From Venturia oleaginea (taxonomy: Eukaryota; Ascomycota; Dothideomycetes; Venturiales; Venturiaceae), in NCBI GenBank assembly GCA_013176395.1, contig JABMLP010000015.1, positions 1,414,599 to 1,478,598 of the forward strand: DNA of 64,000 bases. The letters are read 5' to 3'. Every line of letters begins with the position of its first letter. Within the stretch, counting starts at the first letter, position 1. Below are positions 11,205 to 23,850 of the stretch, one piece after another. The notes under the pieces are model-generated. The model searched no databases and was not told the DNA's origin. It saw only the letters and a program-made list of their open reading frames with translations. A program made the translations under genes and the position numbers.

Positions 11205-12565
11205 GCTTAAGCAAGCAAATTGTGCCATCTGAAGACCAGATTTTCGGGACCATACTTTCTCTTCAACTCAACCAGCACCTTTTCATTTGAACCGAAGACT
11301 TTGCTGGGCGTTGGCTGGTCATCGGTTGACATTTAGTGGAAATTCCAGCCGCTGTGCTTCCATCCAGCTTAGAGAAGTGGCATATGTACCAATGTAATTC
11401 GCATAAGCACCTATCCTCTGCTCTCCCATTGTCCCACCACCCTCCCCAATCTTCTTATGCAAAATCCTTGCATAAGCCCGCACCATGGTATCCAGAGAAG
11501 AGTCATACCACTTCATCACCATTGCAGCACTATAATATTCGCCTCGATTACCATACGCCGTATCCTCCAACTTTACCTCAATAAACCTGTTATATGGTAT
11601 CTTACAAGCTGAAACAACATTTCGCTATCACCCAATGCTTCATTGCCCTGTAAAAATCCTAAGAAATTATCGAAAACGAATTGTACGACAGACAAGTCGA
11701 ACGGAGGTTTTACAATAGAGACTCAACTTCTTTCTTTCCGGCCATCATAGGTTAATGCATCGTTGATTACGGCGGTCATTTTTGAGTAAGGGATCGATCC
11801 TGCTCCATTGATGAATGGCTCGAGAGCTAGGAGTGTGAAGAAGAAGAGTTCTGTTTCTGAGGCTGCGCCATTGAAGAAGGGGACACATAATATAACGGCT
11901 TGGTTATGTGGTGGTGGCGCACTGAGCCCGAATGCGAAGCTCTGATCACTGTCATTTGCAGCATGGAAATGATTTGCGAACTCGACGATGGAAGGGAGTA
12001 CGACGGGACGAGACTGGATGTTTCCTTGTGGGTGGGCTCTGTAAGCGAATTCTATTGCGACTCTGAGCGCAGAATCACAGCCTCATGCTGCCCAGGATAG
12101 ATTGGAATTCTCGGTCGCGGAGGCGGCGACGATAGCGGCGTTTGCGCGACCATTTGAATACTATTAAGATTTTCGATTATATGAAGGCCGTGAAGGCATG
12201 TTAGCCAGCCGAAGCCGCCGCCGAGGTTGAGACCGCTGATGCGAGTGGGGTTCAATGTCCCTGAGATGGGTTATCTTATGTGGCTGGCAAAGGTTTGACA
12301 AATGATAGACACATCTTCAGCAGTCGTTGGCAGGATGACTATGCCCTGGCACAGTAGTTTTAAAGCTCTCCCCAACTTTGATCTGGAGGTAGCTTGTAAA
12401 TTGAATCGTAGGAAAAGGGAAGTGAAAAACTCACTGATTGAGATGTAGATATTGTTGCCCAGGAGCTAGGAGAGCAATGCCAATGTAACTGATCTCATAC
12501 TAGTATTCTTGCAAGGTGACCAAGATGTTGAGGTCAAGCGTGCGATGCGGCATACCGTGCACAAA
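11205..12565 (-). pseudogene. decayed FAD-linked (berberine-bridge-type) oxidoreductase
   Basis: Minus-strand fragments in different frames line up in the order expected for a fungal FAD_binding_4/BBE oxidase. Near 12550 is MPHRTLDLN; at 12250-12190 is the FAD-domain signature SGLNLGGGFGWLTCLHGL; at 11940-11755 is a substrate-domain stretch (AVILCVPFFNGAASETELFF, then IPYSKMTAVIND); at 11570-11380 is a Tyr-rich segment; and at 11290-11210 is the family C-terminus ELKRKYGPENLVFRWHN. Intervening stops and frame changes are too many for introns alone and no consistent gene model can be built, so I call it a pseudogene. Function in life would have been flavin-dependent oxidation, often in secondary metabolism, but no cluster partners are present. 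Confidence 0.7.
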
Positions 12566-13385
12566 TGTCCAGCTTACGCCTGTGAGCTTATTGCTTGAGT
12601 GACCGAGCTAGTCAAACATTGCGCGAAGTTGCTCGGAGGCTGACAGTGATGCTGACCGAACCAAAGCACAATTGTGACACTTCCACAGACTTCAGTCGTG
12701 TATTCAGTATTCACAGACAACGAAATGACGGATTGATACGAGCTTCATGCTTGGCATGCTTACGTGAGAGACGTGGTTGGTCCATTAGCTCGGCTGAAGT
12801 CCAGTTGAGCTTACCTGCATGCTCATCCTTGCTTCAGACCTGGGGCGAGAGCACGCTCTTCAAACACAAACCAACGGGTGAGAAACTTGCTTCCAACTGT
12901 CATCCATTTAACGAGTCCCGAGTATTGATGGAGGATGGAATGATTCGAAATGCTCATACACTGATGTTCTTAAAACCATGCTCCTATTATTTTACCACCG
13001 CAACCATCTTTGAAGCTATAACAAGCAATGTATTCCTGGTTAGATTTGCCACATTTAATGCCTCTGACATCGCGATCCATCCATTCTTTGGACCGGTACC
13101 AAATCTCGACTGAACCAAGCACGGAAAGATTCCCATGACAGCTGATCACCAGCAATTTTCCGTCTGGTTGTTTGCCTGTCGAGCTTCAAGATCAAATCTC
13201 TCTGCCTTCTTAATGATCATGGCGTTGTTATCTACGGTGAGAGGTGAGAGCTATCATACAGGTGGATAATGATGCCCAACAACGTGAAATCTCTTCGCTA
13301 AATGCAGTGTATGTGCCACTCAACACCCTTCTCCAGGACGTATTGGCATATGAAGCGATCTTCTTCGGTGATTGTGTAAATGGTC
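12566..13385. other. intergenic / possible extension of pseudogene
   Basis: A plus-strand frame of 172 codons (12595-13113) begins with TTG, has no domain and is antisense to where the oxidase N-terminus should lie; I do not accept it as a gene. Nothing else is recognisable. Confidence 0.35.
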
Positions 13386-13883
13386 TCAATTCTTCCAGAC
13401 AACTTTGTTGATTTTCCGTGCCGATTGTATCTGCAGAGTTAGATTAGTACATCCGATAGCATGATCAGCATCGCCAACACCGCCACCGGTAGGATGACAA
13501 TATCAAAGAGCAACCCACCTGTCCGCTTTTCGTATTCTGTCCTCTCACCGGCAATCCCATAGCATGCCGCCTGCCCCGATACGAATTTATGTCTTTTAAC
13601 CGTACAATATTTCCTCGCACCTCTCTCTTCAAGTCATTTTCCAGCTTCATGCCTGTCATCTCTGCCGTAAGGTCCAGTATCTTTTGATTCGAAAGGGCAC
13701 CGAGTTTAGAGGCTTCGTGAATGCAGTGCTTCGCCATTACGCGCTTGGAAACCAATGGACCAATGCCATAGAAAGATTCGAGTGCTTTTTTGACAAGGTG
13801 TCCGTCGGGAAAGGACTTGGTAAGGAGGAAAGGCTGGGAGAGTTAGCCTTGAAATTCATCCATGAAGGAACGGTGATTACCAT
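13386..13883 (-). CDS. mitochondrial small-subunit ribosomal protein uS13m
   Basis: Three exons on the minus strand: 13883-13881 (only the ATG), 13833-13519 and 13430-13386, giving 120 residues. The product starts [19 protein letters not shown] and carries the S13 signature: the helix [20 protein letters not shown], the [14 protein letters not shown] region, and the rRNA-binding loop [19 protein letters not shown]. The C-terminus KINKVVWKN is short and basic as in mitochondrial S13 homologues. uS13 sits in the head of the mitoribosome small subunit and contacts rRNA and P-site tRNA. The gene is divergent from the cyclophilin gene, sharing a 229-bp promoter. The first intron begins immediately after the start codon. 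Confidence 0.9.
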
Positions 13884-14112
13884 GGTGAAGTGTGGCGACG
13901 CAATTGCACGGAGATTATGTCGAATCTCGAAGTCGTTGTTCAATCCAGTCCAAAAGTGTAATTTACACTAACCCGACCAAGCGTGTATCGTACTCTCCTA
14001 CAGGGTCCGACCCCGGATGTGTCAATCTGGCCAAAGTGTTTCAAGCAAAGTCGCCCTCTCCTCTTAAGAACAACCAATTGCCCGGATTACTGAGAACTTC
14101 ATTACATTCGCA

Positions 14113-14842
14113 ATGGCTACCATTCAGCGATCATTGATCGCCTTGCTGACGGTTCTGACCTTGATCTTCGTCTTCTTCGCGCAGACCACCGAGGCTGCAA
14201 CAAAGGGACCAAGAATCACGAACAAGGTCTTCTTTGATATTACCCATGGCGATGAGCAATTAGGAAGAATTGTTATTGGACTGTACGGAAAGACTACCCC
14301 CAAGGTATGATGTGAACTCTTTAGCTGCACGAAACTAGAAGCTAATGTAAACAGACCGCTGAGAACTTCCGCGCTTTGGCTACTGGCGAGAAGGGCTTTG
14401 GTTATGAAGGCTCAACTTTCCACCGTGTCATCAAGGACTTCATGATCCAGGGCGGTGACTTCACCAATGGTGACGGTATGCTCCCTTGCACCCTCGACCC
14501 AAAAAGACACCTCTGACAAGCATAATAGGAACCGGCGGAAAGTCCATCTACGGTGTCAAATTCCCAGACGAGAACTTCAAGCTCAAGCACAAAAAGGGCT
14601 CCCTCAGCATGGCCAACTCCGGCCAGGACACCAACGGCAGCCAATTCTTCATCACCACCGCAATCACCTCATGGCTCGATGGCCGCCACGTCGTCTTCGG
14701 AGAAGTCTTGGAGGGATATGAGGTTGTGGACAAGATCCAGAACGTCCCCAAAGGTGGAGGAGACAAGCCTAGCAAGACTGTCAAGATCGCTAAGAGTGGC
14801 GAGTTGCCAGTTCCAGAAGAAGGTATTCGCGGGGAGCTGTAA
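14113..14842 (+). CDS. secretory-pathway cyclophilin B-type peptidyl-prolyl isomerase (short isoform)
   Basis: Exons 14113-14304, 14355-14475 and 14529-14842 give 208 residues. Residues 1-28 form a signal peptide (hydrophobic [15 protein letters not shown] followed by TTEA). The cyclophilin domain follows: [43 protein letters not shown] (catalytic Arg), [20 protein letters not shown]. It catalyses proline cis-trans isomerisation in the ER or secretory pathway, assisting protein folding. This reading ends GIRGEL, resembling but not matching an HDEL signal. A GT-AG intron starting at 14823 would replace the last residues with an 80-residue membrane-anchored tail (separate entry). Divergent from uS13m. 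Confidence 0.9.
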
Positions 14843-15153
14843 ATAAGCAGACGTCTCCTCTACCTCCTACAGTATGGTGGGTTGGCTGATCATCTATGTT
14901 CTCTTTTCAAGGCCTTATTGGATCCGCCGAACCTGCCGTCGCAGGAGACGAGCTCGATGTCACGCTCTCGAAGACAGCTCCACGATTCGAGGCTCCTCCC
15001 TTACCACCAACGGACAAAGTTATCGACGCATCATCGGAAGGACTATCTTTTGGACAAAAGTTTCTCGGACTCGGTTTAATAGTGGGCGTTTGCATGATTT
15101 TTGTCAAAACAAGGGGTACAGGTGGACAGTTTCAGTTCAAAAGTATTGCTTGA
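14113..15153 (+). CDS. cyclophilin B-type, alternative membrane-anchored isoform (predicted)
   Basis: Same first two exons; exon 3 ends at 14822 and a fourth exon runs 14912-15153. Donor GTATTC and acceptor TTTTCAAG preserve the frame and give 282 residues. The new tail reads [19 protein letters not shown], then a Pro-rich linker, then a hydrophobic segment [15 protein letters not shown] followed by basic residues, i.e. one C-terminal transmembrane helix. The exon-4 frame stays open over the whole 242 bases in just the phase needed, which is good evidence that it is coding. Whether both isoforms are made is inference; either could be the main product. Confidence 0.6.
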
Positions 15154-15884
15154 GGCCGGGAACTAAAGATAGGACGTGTATATAAAGAAAAGCCCTTGCA
15201 TGTAGCTATAAGATAACGTGCGGAATACAAAGTTGGATAGCGAGTTTCCCAGTGTTCTTTCCTGACTTGCCAGTGCGTGGATATATGTGAAGATTGTGGA
15301 AGGGTTTGTACAGGTTGCATGGAACAATAGTGTTGGAAATCGACTCGTGTGTTGGAGGTAATCATGTTTCTTTCCTGCGTGATATTTCTTGAGAGCGACG
15401 AATAAAGAAAATGTTGCCAAAGCGAAGCCAGGCTGAAGGAAGAAATTAGTGATCCCGAGTACAGTCCAATCAAACCGAGAATTCATTGGAAATTTTGGTG
15501 GTAGCGGTCCGCCCAATTGCGTCCGTCAGTGGGACGCTAGTGCCCGTTCTGTTGGCCTTGTAAAAACCCTTCGCCGTCGCTCACTCTGAAGCATCATTCA
15601 ACAACTTCTCTTAGAGAAACAACACACCATCAAACCAAACACTCCTCATCTCCTCTATCCTTTTACCTTTTTCTCTGTCTGTCATTACAGGACGTGAGAG
15701 ACTTTCCTACCGCTTCATCGTCCTCGTTGAAGCATCCCGCCTGAACGACGAAAAAACTTCAAAAGCTTTTTCTCTTCGTTAGACTTGCATTTACGTGTCG
15801 ATAGTTCCATAAATCTAATCACTCTTCACTCCTCGACACTCCATCAACCTCTCATCACACCATCAACCGCCCGACTCACCCAAT
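15154..15884. other. intergenic: DED1 promoter and long pyrimidine-rich leader
   Basis: A minus-strand frame (ATG near 15486, ending 15163) encodes ~107 residues with one hydrophobic stretch but no homology I recognise. 15590-15884 is CT/CA-rich without upstream ATGs, as expected for the leader of a highly expressed gene. Confidence 0.4.
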
Positions 15885-18034
<2,150 letters not shown>

Positions 18035-19363
18035 AGATCTATCTCACCACACTGGACACCCACCGACCTGACTTGCCTTTCCACCCTTCCTTACACAACA
18101 CAAATTGTCGGGGCCTTTTCAACGGCGTTCATACGGGACATGCTCTCAATTTCTTTTTCCTTTTTCATCCATTTCGATTTGTTTCTGCATTCGACAATCC
18201 GGACTCTTGCGCATACCCTATCGGCACATAGACAGCGTTTGATGACCCACATCCACGGCATTTGACGACCTCCACATGCGGAGCGGTTTCATCACGGCCT
18301 ATGCATCGAACTGGTTGGTTGGACCTTTGATACCCATGGAGGAGGACATTGAGCACAAAAGGGAAATGCGCATCAAACCATAGACATTCCGGGCTTTCGG
18401 CCTCAACGACTTGCTTATTGTTATTCGGTTTAGCGCGCACCGGGCAAAAGCGATTAGTACATCATGCATCATGAGCTACGACAGACTGGTCTCTATACAC
18501 GTCCTTACTCCTCAAAGATTTTGAAGAGTGGGGTGCACAAGGAGTGGTTTTTCGGCGTACAATCTGACGGTACAATATCGGTGGTGGGCTTTTTTGGAAC
18601 GACTGCCGCTATAGGACGCGTGGGCAGCACATACCAAAATGATAGACTAATGAGTGGGCGTTCATGATTTTCTCCAGCATCAGAAGCAGTTCTTAGCTTG
18701 CAGCATTTTGCATCTTCGTATGCGAGCAAGGCTTTGATAAGAACAGATCTTTTGGAAGAGGGGAGGCATGGCGAATCCCATTTTTTACTGCTCTCACGAC
18801 CTTCGAGTCTGCTATGTTACGTTTTATACCTGCTCTTAAACACGATGGGGACGGAGCAAAAACAAAAAATGGTTATTTCAGTTTTCTTTACCCAGTTTAG
18901 CTTTGCAGATAGACTTTGCGAATACCAAGGCGGTCAGGTCGACCATGGTTATTACAATCTCTCGATGGTCGCCAGTGAATTTATAGTTCGAATCGATACC
19001 AATCTTAAGTTGTAGTGACGAACTTCTCCACTACATAATAAGCACCATGCTAAATCGAATCGATCGCCATGTTCAGCCATGTCCAATTTTCTCCAAGGAT
19101 TTGCCTGGGTCCAATCGCTGTATAGAGAGTCTCATTGGCGATTTAAGCGAGTGGCGAGCATCGAGACAACCAGACTTGAGCTTGCTGCTTGGGAAACGCT
19201 TTTCAAAGCTGAAACTGCGGCGGCATCTAGACCTTCTCATCACCGCACCCCGGACATGCCAAACTGAGCAACTCAGCGAACCTATTCCCGCTCCTTATAC
19301 CGATACCCTTGAACTGCGCAACAATTCAACCATACAACTACAAACCGGCCAGGAGAACTAGCC
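18035..19363. other. intergenic between DED1 and IES1
   Basis: About 1.3 kb. 18035-18260 is probably DED1 3' UTR. A 104-codon plus frame (19047-19361) starts with ATG and its TAG lies two bases before the IES1 ATG; it has no recognisable domain and is either an upstream ORF in the IES1 leader or chance. Confidence 0.4.
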
Positions 19364-22300
19364 ATGTCCAACTCTAGTGATGCACACCCTGCTCGAGATC
19401 TTCTGGCACCTCGCACAAACGAGGAACAGGATACGCGAAACAAGTTGAGTCATATTCTGGCAGACGAACCTCAAGCTTCTATTGAGCAAACAGTCCGACC
19501 GAAAAAAGAGAACCCGACGACGCCAGGCCCGCCTCCACAGTCTGCTGCACCGCTATCATCAGTGGGCTCAGTCATGCTACAGCCCGCTCTCCAACCACGG
19601 ATAAAAGAAGATGTGGAGCAGACACTAACGGGAAACGGTCCCTTGATGGGAGACATGACCCCGGGTAATACGTCTGGTGGAGAGAACAAACCAAACTACA
19701 CAGCAACCACAACCACTACAAGACGGAATGCGAATGGCAGTGTTTCATCTGTCTATTCCGGAAATAAGATACGGCATCTCAAAAAAGAGGATGGAGTTCC
19801 ACTCTGGCGCAAGGATATACAATATGACTTCCTCAAGTACGTATTTGAGGATGAAAAGAAGGTCTTTCACAAAGTGTCAGATAAATCTGGTGGACACACT
19901 TTTGCGGATATCTATCTGGACGCGATGGCCAAGAGTAGCAAATGCAGCAAGATACTGAAAGATAAGCTCTTGACGGAACGACCTGCGGCTCTGAACATGG
20001 CTATGGTGTGTTTACTGGTGAATGTGGGCAGGATGAATACCACGCTGAATTGTGAGTCCTGGAATCTCCGAAGCAAAAAGCATGCTAATTGTCTGACAGT
20101 CTTTCCTGAAATGCGCGCTCAATTACGAACCTACCACTCGATACCCTCACTCCAGGCTCAACAGGACCCGAACGCCTACAAACAGTTACAGGATGCTCCA
20201 CGCCTGAAATCCATACTCAAGGGGGCAACAGAGGACACTGAGCAACCATCGTCGCTTGAAGATATTCGCTCGGCACCCATCCCTCGTACGAATCCAGTCA
20301 ATCTGATCTTCGTCCTTGCACAATTCGCACCCAAGATATCTGAAATGCATTTTGATGTCCCTAGGGACTTCTTCGATCTGGTCATGAAACCCGGACTGTC
20401 AAGTAAGAGCCGTGCAACAGCTTTCCTCTGGCTCATGTGGTGGTATCTAGAAAGTGACTTCTCAACGGAGGACGCTCTGAGGAACCCATACGGAGCCGGA
20501 CGAAGATCAAGAGATGGTGATGCGATGGAAATGCCCATCAAAACTCCGCAATTCGACATCTTGACCGACGAAGAAGCAAATCAAGAGAATCTGGACACAC
20601 AGGAAGAAATCGAATTCGGTGAGATGAAGAGGAAGGAGCGAGTGGCTATTCTTGCTACGGATATGGCGCCTGTGATTACTGGTCCCAAGCGTTCTAGCAA
20701 AAAGGGTGAGTGTGATCTTTCCTGCTGTCTGAGATGTATTCATCTTGATTTTCTGTCGTCTTTCCTTCACCCTTTGACGACAAAGATGTTGGACATTTGT
20801 ACTTCTATTGCTTTGCCGAATCGCCCGCAGACCGTACGATGAACGATCCATCACGCGCCATTCAGGCAATCTCTACAGCAGAGGGAGGTCCTCCTGGTCG
20901 TCCCAAACCGAACCTCAACCCCAAGGATCCTCCGTGCAATCGATGCCCCAAAAGTAGGCATTACTGCGGGCGTGAGAGGCCTTTTTGCAAGAGATGTGTT
21001 AAGGCCAAAAGGACAAACTTATGCATATTTAACCGCGAGAAAAGCGTCTCGAGAAGAAGAAATCATTACCAGAATTGCCCGGTTTGACTCCGCCTCCGGC
21101 CTCCAGTCCGCGTCCAGCGTCTCGTCTTTGATTACGGTACCAAGAAGCTAACTATCGCAGCAGCCTACAACCAAGGAGCGGGCGTTTTTGCAATACAATC
21201 AGATAATGATGCCGGCAGGTGAGTTGATCAGTTTCCTTCCACGATACATCTCTACTTTGGGAAGCCAATGCGCCTTTAAATTTCGACTTCGACAAATTTT
21301 TAGCAAGGTTCGAAATTGGAAATGCCCGAAATCTATCGATATCGATCTCATTTCAAGCGTTTCCATCATGAACAGAATACTCGCCACATGAAAGCCGGCC
21401 GTGGAACAGACTCAACTGACCCTTGTGCCGACAGCCCAGCTCCTGACTTCAACTCTCCCGCTCCCTCGCAAGGTCTCGGGCGGAGTATCGTTCAGGGACA
21501 GATTCAAGCCTCTGGCCATGGCAGAGACGACCAATACGACACTGATCGCACACGTTCTGTCAGTCCGTCCGAATCTCAAACAATGGCGCAACCTCCAAAG
21601 CCTGCTGGCGGCATGCGCATAACCACCATGTTGAACGAAGATGCACCCACTCCCCCGCCTGCTACAATGGCACAGACCCCCGCCCCAGCAGCAATACCTA
21701 TATCTGCACCTTTACCTATACAGGCACCGACACCAGCACCAGCGACCCAGCCTATTGTCGCAACTGCCACTCCGACACATGCGCCGTCGAAAGGGCCTGG
21801 AAGAGGAAACTGGGGCTACCGTCGGAAGGAAAAGGAAGCACAAGTAGCTCAGCAACAAACACCGGCTTCAACCATCACATCTTCAGGACGTACTTCAATT
21901 CGGCCGCAACACCATATCTCCGAAGAACCAGAATTTGCAGGAGGGTCGTCAATATCTTCAAGACCTCATGGATTTTACATCCCATTGAATGGGCAGCTTG
22001 TCGAGCCGAAGAGACATCGACCGTTAACCAGTCACCAGCTAGCTGTCGAGAAGTATCGCAGAGAGCGCGTGGATTTCAGTCTGGACCAGGGGCTTCGAAA
22101 ACAGCATGCGATTGCGAAGCGGAAACGAACAAAGGAAAGCACTATGATGAGGACTTGGAAGAGATGTGCAAATCTACCTGATGGCTACGATAGTGAAGAG
22201 GAAAGGATGGCGGTCATGAGCGGCGCAGAGAGTCAGAATGGCGGCATGTCTATGCAAGGTCGCGAAGATGTGGCTGCCGACGCTTTGCTAATGATGGCGG

Positions 22301-22578
22301 GTCTTAAGCACAGTCCGTGGGAACAGAGCGACTATGGAGAAGAGGCTGCATATCTTGCTAGTGGGATGAGGAAAGTACGGAGGAGGACGGATCGGTGGGA
22401 AAATGGTGGCACTGTTGTCAAAAAGGCTAAGCGAGATGAGGGTGCTGAGGATGGAGAGGATGAAGATGAGCCTGAGGAGGGGTATGGAGAGATTGAGCGG
22501 AGTAGTCCGGCGCCTGTGGACGACTATGAGATGGAAGAGGAGAGGGATGAGGTGAACGAAATGGAGGAGGATGATTGA
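19364..22578 (+). CDS. IES1: INO80 chromatin-remodelling complex subunit Ies1
   Basis: Five exons: 19364-20051, 20100-20705, 20831-21081 (acceptor could be 20786 instead), 21161-21218, 21308-22578, in phase, giving 957 (or 972) residues. The Ies1 core is unmistakable: LKKEDGVPLWRKDIQYDFL, MAKSSKCSKILKDKL, VGRMNTTLNFFPEMRAQLRT, RTNPVNLIFVLAQFAPKISE, SKSRATAFLWLMWWYLESDF. The conserved C-terminus is also present: GPGRGNWGYRRK, EPKRHRPLTSHQLAVEKYR, RTWKRCANLPDGYDSEEE and an acidic tail. Ies1 is a fungal-specific INO80 subunit acting in nucleosome remodelling. Unusually, exon 3 encodes a CX2CX6CX6CX2CX8C array resembling a Zn2Cys6 domain. The ATG is preceded within 3 nt by a stop of an upstream frame. 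Confidence 0.9.
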
Positions 22579-23656
22579 TTCATCGGTTGTTTGGTCAGTT
22601 GATTGATGGATACTGACTACCTTTGCATTTTAGACATGGTAGGCGTCTTGACTATTATTTGCTTATAGTTGGCATTCTCACTACAGCTGGCTTCCGAAGA
22701 TCTGCAATCAATATCCCTGCTCACTTGATAAGTCTTGTTGGTTACGGAGTACCTTCCAGACGTCACGTTAAGGGATGATATTCCGATAGTTCCCCTCAAT
22801 CCCAAATGGGTATGGATAAATTTCTGACATTTAGATTCTGGAAATTGCCGGAAATTCATCCATTTCGATCTGGAATTGGGGGTTGTGAAGGCTAACGCGT
22901 GGTGGGTTCTCTTCCCACTGAATAGTACTTCTTGGATCACTAAACTCATGGCCTGTCGCTCGCCCAGGCATTAGCAACTCTGTTTATCACGAAGTCTGCC
23001 CTGGCGGCAAAGTCTTTTCATTCCGAGTCGGACTTCGTTTTCTGGAATGGATTGGTCGGAGTGAGGTTAGGTCTTTTCGGCCCATCGTTTTCAGATTCGA
23101 GGTTGCATTATTTTCGAACAGGGTCTTCGAGATCAGGACCAGGGTAGATGGCGATCAACGTTTGCGGGCAATCTTATTTCCGAACCTCCAAAAATACTCC
23201 ACGACATGAGGTTGGGTCTGAAAGTGTCGAGTTGTTTTCGACTTTGAGAGAAGTTCTAGTGCTGGGACTAATGCAAGGGATCCTGATGAACGTCATGGTT
23301 TCCATGTACACGGTACAGAGGGTGTCCATTGGTGTTTAGGTATCTATGACGCCACGCTCACTATCTAGGTATAGATATTGAGCTGGCGGAAAATAGCTTT
23401 CAATCTTAGCGTTGCGTCTCACAGCGGTGACAGCACGAACATTACTCTCGAAAAGGCCCCTATACGCGAAGTCTCTATCACTATATAGTAGATTTTAGAA
23501 TAGGTAGAAAAATACCTATACTCTAGCCCTAGACTTAGAATTACCTAGGCGTACTAGAAGTTACTTATGCATAGCTTTTTGAAAGTGATACGTTCACGCT
23601 TGACGGCGCCTTAAGAGACCCCTCACTAAAAATGGGGGCTGGGGGCTGGGGGCAAG
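22579..23656. other. intergenic, becoming TA-rich next to the chromovirus
   Basis: No gene. From about 23480 the sequence is rich in TA and TAG/CTA steps, like repeats decayed by repeat-induced point mutation. A GGGGGCTGGGGGCTGGGGGC triple repeat lies at 23634-23653, just before the LTR. Confidence 0.4.
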
Positions 23657-23832
23657 TATTACGGGACGGTAGCTGGAAAGACGCAGCATACTCGTAGCCA
23701 AAGATTGTTTAGATTCAGTTAAGGAGTGAAGGTATCTACAAACAGAGAACCTCAATGAGGTTCTTTCTCTATACTAGGCTCAATCAGGCTTAGGCTCTTA
23801 GCCTATACCAACCATGGGCCATGCCCATAACA
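23657..23832 (-). repeat. 3' LTR of chromovirus
   Basis: 176 bp, intact. Read on the minus strand it begins TGTTATGGGC and ends CCGTAATA. It contains AACTGAATCTA (23720-23710), the 11-mer complementary to the primer-binding site. Confidence 0.93.
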
Positions 23833-23850
23833 TTACCCCTCTCCTTACCG
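23833..23850 (-). other. polypurine tract
   Basis: Minus-strand AAGGAGAGGGGTAA abuts the TG of the 3' LTR: the expected plus-strand DNA primer for reverse transcription. It fixes the LTR boundary at 23832. Confidence 0.85.

Noticed and set aside
12595..13113. 172-codon plus-strand frame
   Set aside because: TTG start, no domain, and antisense to the likely N-terminal part of the oxidase relic.
15163..15516. 117-codon minus-strand frame with a hydrophobic stretch
   Set aside because: Begins with TTG, has no recognisable family and lies in the cyclophilin 3' region/DED1 promoter; an ATG-started 107-codon version cannot be excluded.
21050..21160. Extra IES1 coding sequence in other frames (RLEKKKSLPELPGL and similar)
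   Set aside because: Fits better as a 79-nt intron with a GCTAAC branch site; joining 21081 to 21161 keeps phase and continues into the next exon.
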